64,000 nucleotides of DNA from Polytrichum commune (Eukaryota > Streptophyta > Polytrichopsida > Polytrichales > Polytrichaceae), in NCBI GenBank assembly GCA_950295325.1, contig OX485806.1:31246001-31310000 (forward strand). The letters are read 5' to 3'. The position numbers and the translations under genes were made by a program. Under the pieces are notes generated by a model. That model worked only from the letters and a program-made list of their open reading frames with translations, was not told the DNA's origin and ran no database searches. Shown here one piece after another: positions 59,064 through 64,000 of the stretch (positions within the stretch are counted from its first letter, which is position 1; every line of letters starts with the position of its first letter).

Positions 59064-59446
59064 CTACACTAAATGTGATAGTTAGGGTCACCAATTCTAA
59101 TCGTCTTGCTCAATACTAATTGTAAACCGCGGTATAGTGTCACCTACACTAAATGTTAACCCAACATTGTTTGTCATTCCTTGTATTTTCTTGGAGGGGG
59201 GGTTATAGATTTACAGTGTTGCAATTACTGTCACTTACCAAGTGATTTTTTCATCCAAATTTTGATTATCCATGACAATTTTTCATCACAAGTTGTTGAC
59301 AAGAGAAGGTTAGGGTTTGGGCAAATGGATGAACTCATCCATCATCTATGACAATATTTGCTCAGTTATTCGTAAGAAGAGTCATCCAAAAGGTTACCAT
59401 GGTGACATTCAATACCATTTGACACTAACTATCATATTTAGTGTAG
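59064..59446. mobile_element. MITE family 6, copy 4 (intact)
   Basis: CTACACTAAATGTGATAGTT at the left and the inverse AACTATCATATTTAGTGTAG at the right, 383 bp. TA stands beside CACTAAAT at both ends. This copy serves as reference for the nested insertions in copies 1 and 3. Confidence 0.88.
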
Positions 59447-59569
59447 CAGTTGGTTCTCCCCGTTTGAAGTGAAGCGTAAATAACCGAATTCAGAAAATTA
59501 CGGAACAAGGGGCGAGTCACTATAGGAATTCCTACATTTTTGTTTATTAAAGTTTGCATGTGTTGTTTG

Positions 59570-59950
59570 AGTGTTTTTCTTAATCGGACACTTATATTTG
59601 AGTGGTGTATGATTAGGCAAGGATATAAAAAACAAAATCATAAAAGATACACATGTTTATAAAATATTGGACTATGTCTTCAAATTTTGTTAACTATTTT
59701 ACACCCAATAGTGATCATAATTCAGAGGATTTATGTATTTATTTTTAGAAATCAACAAAACATGCGCCAAATCTAAATCTTACCTAAATCTAAACCGAAC
59801 CTAAATAAGGGAAGATCGGAGTTTTGTTGATGCTTCATTGTAGGTTTGTTAATGCAACACGAGTTTCGTTATGTAAACCTAATTGGTAGGAGTTGGAGAA
59901 CGAAGAAAAATAAAATCGAATAACACCCACAAACCCTAACTTGGTCTAAA
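59570..59950 (+). repeat. dispersed repeat paired with 33116-33500
   Basis: Shares TGATTAGGCAAGGAT, GGACTATGTCTTC, GTTTGTTAATGCAACACGAG and GTAAACCTAATTGG in order. Non-coding. Confidence 0.6.
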
Positions 59951-59956
59951 TACTTA

Positions 59957-60564
59957 GGGCCGGTTTACACCATGGACCATGAAGTCAAACCATGGACGAT
60001 GGTTTTTTCCCATGGTCTGACTTCATGGTCCAACTTCCATGGTCCAATTTCTTTAAAATATCAATTTACGAAGCCTTTGGGCCCCTCACTAGGTGTAAAC
60101 CAAATGTGGACCAAGAGGAACGACCATGCACCAAAAAGTGAATGTGCTGTTTTTTTCTATTTGTTTTGTTTTTTAAAATTTTAAACATATGCCCCAAAAA
60201 GGCAGTTTTGAAAAAAAATAAAAATCAAGTTTGATCACTCTCTTGTCTTTTCTTGTCTTCATCTTCTCCCCCTCCCCCAAAATTAAGAATTCATTATGAC
60301 AACATCTCTCTACCATGGGCTCTTGCCTTTTTTCCCCACCAGAGCACCTCTTTTGCCTGTCCCAACGCGAAACCCATTGGAGCATGTCAGTGGATAATGT
60401 AGGCCTTAAAGATATGTCTTTTGGGGACCTCGAACTCTGTGGTCACTCTGACATGTTTTCCTTGGTGTAAACTGAAGTGGTCCCATGACGAGTTCAACAA
60501 CCAATCACACATTTTACAGGGCCTTGGGACGACTTCATGGTCCATGGTGTAATTAAACGGCCCC
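59957..60564. mobile_element. Harbinger/Tourist-like MITE, copy 2 (608 bp, empty site)
   Basis: Starts GGGCCGGTTTACACCATGG and ends CCATGGTGTAATTAAACGGC followed by CCC. Flanks are TTA and TTG, a slightly changed 3-bp duplication. It is the reverse complement of copy 1 without the nested element. Confidence 0.87.
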
Positions 60565-61974
60565 TTGGGACATCGATGAAACCGAGACGGTGCATTCAGT
60601 TGGGTCAACTACTATCGTGAAAGGACCAACTCCTCCTCCGTCCTTGGAACCGGAAATACACCTACTCGGGAAACTGCCATTTACCGAGTTTTGTGGTGTC
60701 TAGGTAAACATATTGATTGGGAAGGTGAAAAACACACTGAAATACATTCTATATAGCCTATGATCTCAAAAAAAATAAAATTTCTAGGTGATTTGATGAT
60801 GTTGAAAATGGTGTTAGAGACTTTGGTCCGTCTATGCCTCTAAAATAAGCAAGTCTAATTTGATTGATTTAGGGTGGGTTAATATTAGGGGTCAAAGTTT
60901 AAAGAGGCTTCAATATTGAGTAATCTTATTGGTTGAGAGTAAAAAAATTGGACCCAAGGAGTTCACAACAGAGTCTCAGTCCAAACTATGAGAAAATTAA
61001 GTTTGGCACCACTTTTCGTCAAATCTTGTTAGTCCCAGCTCAAGAAAATACTCCACCTAAATTTGAGAACTTCAACTTCAAGCTTTGGGCCATCCTTTGA
61101 AGCTGAAAGTAAGGTCTATTAAGGGGTAATTTGGGACCCCAAGCTTCTTGGACCTAGATTGTAACATAAACCCACCTTTATCATAACTAGAAGGAAAATC
61201 AAATAATTTGTAAATTATACTAAAACCATGGATAGATGTTTATTTGCAAGTTTTGGGTGTAGTGTTGGGTCCCTAATTGAAGTGACTGGACATGCTGCTC
61301 GTAGGGTGGACCTTTGGGTGACAGACATATCGTGCAAGGTATTGAGGCAATGTAAGCGTTCGGGTTTCACTAAAGAGATGCTAAGGGACCACAATAAGCC
61401 TCATGAAGGCTAAGTGTGGGGCTTATCCCAAAAGGAGCCTCACTTTGCTTCCTAAAGGTAGCAACAATCTTTCAATTGCCTAAAATCAAGATCTTATCCG
61501 ATTGGGGTATTGGATCTACGATGGGAAATCGATTTTCAAGTGCTTTCTAACAGTGTAGAGCATGTTTGAATTGGACAAAGGAAGCGGCCTATAAAGCCCG
61601 TCAAACTATGCAAGAATGTTAACTCCAAAAATGATAGTTGGCCTCATTTTTTGGGTGGATATTCCATTCTTTGACAGTGAGGTGGGAGGCCTTGCACGGA
61701 AAGACCTTAAGGTTATACAAGTGTGGAAGGGTAGTGAAGTCACGGGTGGTGGCTACCCATTGTTACACAAGAAGATGCCTTCAAACTAAGTGTGGGCTTG
61801 GGTAGTGACATGTGGGGCACTATATACATGCATGATGAGTAGGTGGAGAGTAAGAATCTTATCAAAATGTTGATCATTGTAAACGTGACGTTGGTGATGA
61901 TGATCTACAACAATCTTGACTAATTGTGTGTTTGAAGTACTAGGAGAAGTGGTGCACATGTAGAATTGTTCATT
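60565..61974. other. intergenic, no gene seen
   Basis: No recognised gene. The frame 61228-61413 has no known domain. Confidence 0.5.
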
Positions 61975-62235
61975 TTAGTCCCACTGAAGGCATGTATATA
62001 CTAGTGGACCATGGCCATGGCCATCACTTTCTAAATTCGCTCTCTGGTTAAGAAGTGAGTGATGGTTCCACTTCATTTTATAGAAGGTCACCCAAAACAA
62101 GAGAGACCATGGCATATAATGAATGAGATGGGATCCTACATGTTTAAGAATGGATAATGTTTGGTGATCACTTGGATATTGTAGCAAGAGAACCTAATTA
62201 AGTTGTCTCAACAAAATATGAAGGTGACCATGTTA
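61975..62235. repeat. dispersed repeat R9, copy 2 (inverted)
   Basis: Reverse complement of 42988-43260 (GTTTGGTGATCACTTGGATA, GAACCTAATTAAGTTGTCTC). Confidence 0.65.
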
Positions 62236-62589
62236 AAAATCTATTTGCAATGAAATGTATTTTAACGAGGCATATTTAGTAAACGGTTTATATCAAACCC
62301 TATTTTTGTCGTCCTCAACCGTTTTGACGTGTGTAAAATGGCATACTTGTAAATATTTGCAAAAAGGTGACTTGGAAGGGCAGGTGGATATGCCAGAATT
62401 CGGGAGTGATTCTAGGTGACCTCTTATCATTTTGGCATATATAGGGATCCTAGAACAAAAGCACAATTACATAAGCACATCAACAAATTCAAATTGGAGA
62501 ACACAAGCATTGAGCCTACGGTTTTTGCATTTTTGAATTCTTGAAATGTTACTTATTCTTAGAAAGTTTTCCTAAGGATATGTATATTT

Positions 62590-63480
62590 CAGACTTGGAT
62601 ACCTATGTGCACATAGTGATGAACAGTTTGCTTGTGGTTATTGTTGCATGTTTTCAAAGCAGATATAGTGTGACACAATTCGGTCACAATTGGAACAATG
62701 TAGAATCAACTGAGAACAAGGGACTAGAGATTTCAATTGGCAGGATCTGAGCCACTCACAAACCTACCCATCGAAGTTTCAATCTTGCAAGTTCAAAGAG
62801 CAGATCGAATGCTTCCAATTTGTTCACAATTTTGCAAACTGGGAATTTCAAGATGGAAAATTGCAAATGGGAGGGAGTACCGCATTGATGAGTGTAGCGT
62901 GCGTATTGGTGAGCAGCTTGCTTGTGCTTATTAATGCATGGTTTCGAAGCAGATAGAGTGTGACACACTTCGGTCACAATCGGAAGAATGTAGGAACAAT
63001 GGAGAACAAGGGACTAGAGAATTCAACTGGCAGGATCTGAAGCACTCACAGACCTACCTATGGATTTTCGACCTTCTTCCCACCTCAAAGACCAGATCGA
63101 ATGCTTTCAATCTGTTCAGAACTTTGCAAGCTGGGAAATACAAGATGGAACAATGCAATTGGGAGGGAGTACAACATTGATGAGTGCACATGCGGAGGTA
63201 GTGATGAGCAGTTTGCTTGTGTTTATTGCATAGTTTCGAAACAGATACTTTGTGACACAATTTTGGTCACAATCGGTAAGGAACGTCAAATGAAAGGCGG
63301 CAGAGATTAATAATCAACACTGCTCGGCCCCCTATGGTACAAGATCTCCCAGCTCTCAGTTATTTGCAGAACAAGGGACTACTACAGATGTCAAATTGGA
63401 CATGGCATGGCATGGCAGGATGGGATATATAGGATCCGAAGCATCCAAACCTTGCTCTCGGAGCTTCAATCTTCCTCGTT
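62590..63480. repeat. tandem repeat, ~290-bp unit, three diverged copies
   Basis: The landmark AGCAGATATAGTGTGACACA starts near 62659, 62948 and 63240 (spacing about 289 and 292). Each unit also holds GAACAAGGGACTA, GGCAGGATCTGA, CTCACA.ACCTACC and GAGCAGTTTGCTTGTG-like words. The third copy is interrupted and diverged (GGATCCGAAGCATCC). On the minus strand the three copies encode variants of LKLREQG / LKLRWVG / RSKIHR, so an exon may have been multiplied. Confidence 0.8.
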
Positions 63481-63589
63481 CTTCAAGCTCCTGGACAAAG
63501 TCGATGTATTGGTTCTTCAGGTTAGGTTTGTTGCAGCCATGTCTGCCCATCGATCCAGCTGAGCTGCATGAATTGCGCAGCTTCGCCAT
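63356..63589 (-). CDS. possible first exon of an unrecognised gene
   Basis: A minus-strand frame from ATG at 63589 encodes a hydrophilic segment including NLKNQYIDFVQELEERGR and LKLREQ. It reaches AGCAAG/GTTTGG at about 63451, a plausible splice donor. The helix-like, charged sequence looks more like real protein than neighbouring frames, and degenerate relatives exist in both other tandem units. No family is recognised and the rest of the gene is not found; the downstream tandem units may lie in its intron or replace its exons. Confidence 0.25.
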   Translation of the reverse strand: MAKLRNSCSSAGSMGRHGCNKPNLKNQYIDFVQELEERGRLKLREQGLDASDPIYPILPCHAMSNLTSVVVPCSANN

Positions 63590-63707
63590 CGCTGAGTTCG
63601 TGGGACCAAGCTACACGATTCATTTGGTTGGACCCTGGCCCAGAGCATTTGTATTGGCCATAGTACACCGTCCTGCACCAAGAACAACGACCAACCAACT
63701 CTTAATT

Positions 63708-64000
63708 CCTACATTGATATCCAAATTTTGAGACACAGAAAATCAGATTGACGATAAGATTCCGAGCCCTGCACAAATCACACCCGAGAAAGATGCCTTC
63801 GATGTTGCCACCGGCGTGAATTATGGTGTTTCTTCATCTTTGAGTTCGTCTAATCTATATGTGATCCCGAAACGGGCTAAGGGCTTGGGTTTAAGGCACC
63901 CTTGTCATTTCCTACGTTGATCACAATATTTTGAGAAACTGAGAAAATCAAATCAGCAATTAATGAGAGTTTGTACTTACACAAGTATGGTCTCGGCAGA
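63708..64000. repeat. tandem duplication of ~203 bp at the window edge
   Basis: CCTACATTGATATCCAAATT with AGAAAATCAGATTGACGATAA (63708-63757) returns as CCTACGTTGATCACAATATT with GAAAATCAAATCAGCAATTAA (63911-63965). The second copy runs toward the window end. A plus-strand frame through the first unit (QIDDKIPSPAQITPEKDAFD) is open but unrecognised. Confidence 0.6.

Overview
The window looks like gene-poor, repeat-rich nuclear DNA of a land plant. Support comes from a plant-type tRNA-Asn gene, an intronless replication-type histone H3 gene, a plant family-1 pectate lyase gene with a secretion signal, many microsatellites, and a dense layer of miniature inverted-repeat elements (MITEs), LINE fragments and SINE-like units. 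The H3 protein has Tyr41, Leu90 and Ser96 instead of the Phe41/Ala90/Ala96 known from flowering-plant H3.1. That hints at a non-flowering plant (lycophyte, bryophyte or fern), but this is an inference from one protein. Layout: 1-4.6 kb holds the tRNA-Asn gene, an unrecognised broken reading frame with strong inverted repeats, the H3 gene with E2F-like sites, a MITE just upstream of it, and a LINE fragment. 4.6-13.6 kb has no recognisable gene; it includes a possible solo LTR and copies of a dispersed repeat. 13.6-18.3 kb contains a TA-flanked MITE, a 960-bp near-palindrome made of two head-to-head MITE copies, an 88-bp-period minisatellite and a third MITE. 18.6-22.6 kb is the most gene-like part: a pectate lyase gene on the minus strand, two extra copies of its 3' end, and a possible second transcript start. 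22.8-38 kb is a mosaic of MITEs, several nested in each other, with a pre-miRNA-like hairpin, a SINE-like unit and a fragment of an R2-type LINE lying inside a MITE. 38-57 kb has a long tandem duplication, a 5'-truncated L1-type LINE about 3 kb long that is interrupted by a MITE, more MITEs and homopolymer tracts. 57-64 kb has two related Harbinger-type MITEs in opposite orientation, one carrying a nested hAT-type MITE whose empty site is preserved in the other, then tandem repeats that may carry exon fragments. Only three genes are well supported: tRNA-Asn, histone H3 and pectate lyase. They share no pathway. H3 is a chromatin protein with S-phase-type promoter motifs; pectate lyase is a secreted cell-wall enzyme. 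The observations most worth following are the pectate lyase intron whose two splice sites fall at the same position of tandemly duplicated blocks, the nested-MITE series with an empty-site paralogue, and the MITE palindrome. No operons, CRISPR arrays or other prokaryotic systems are present.
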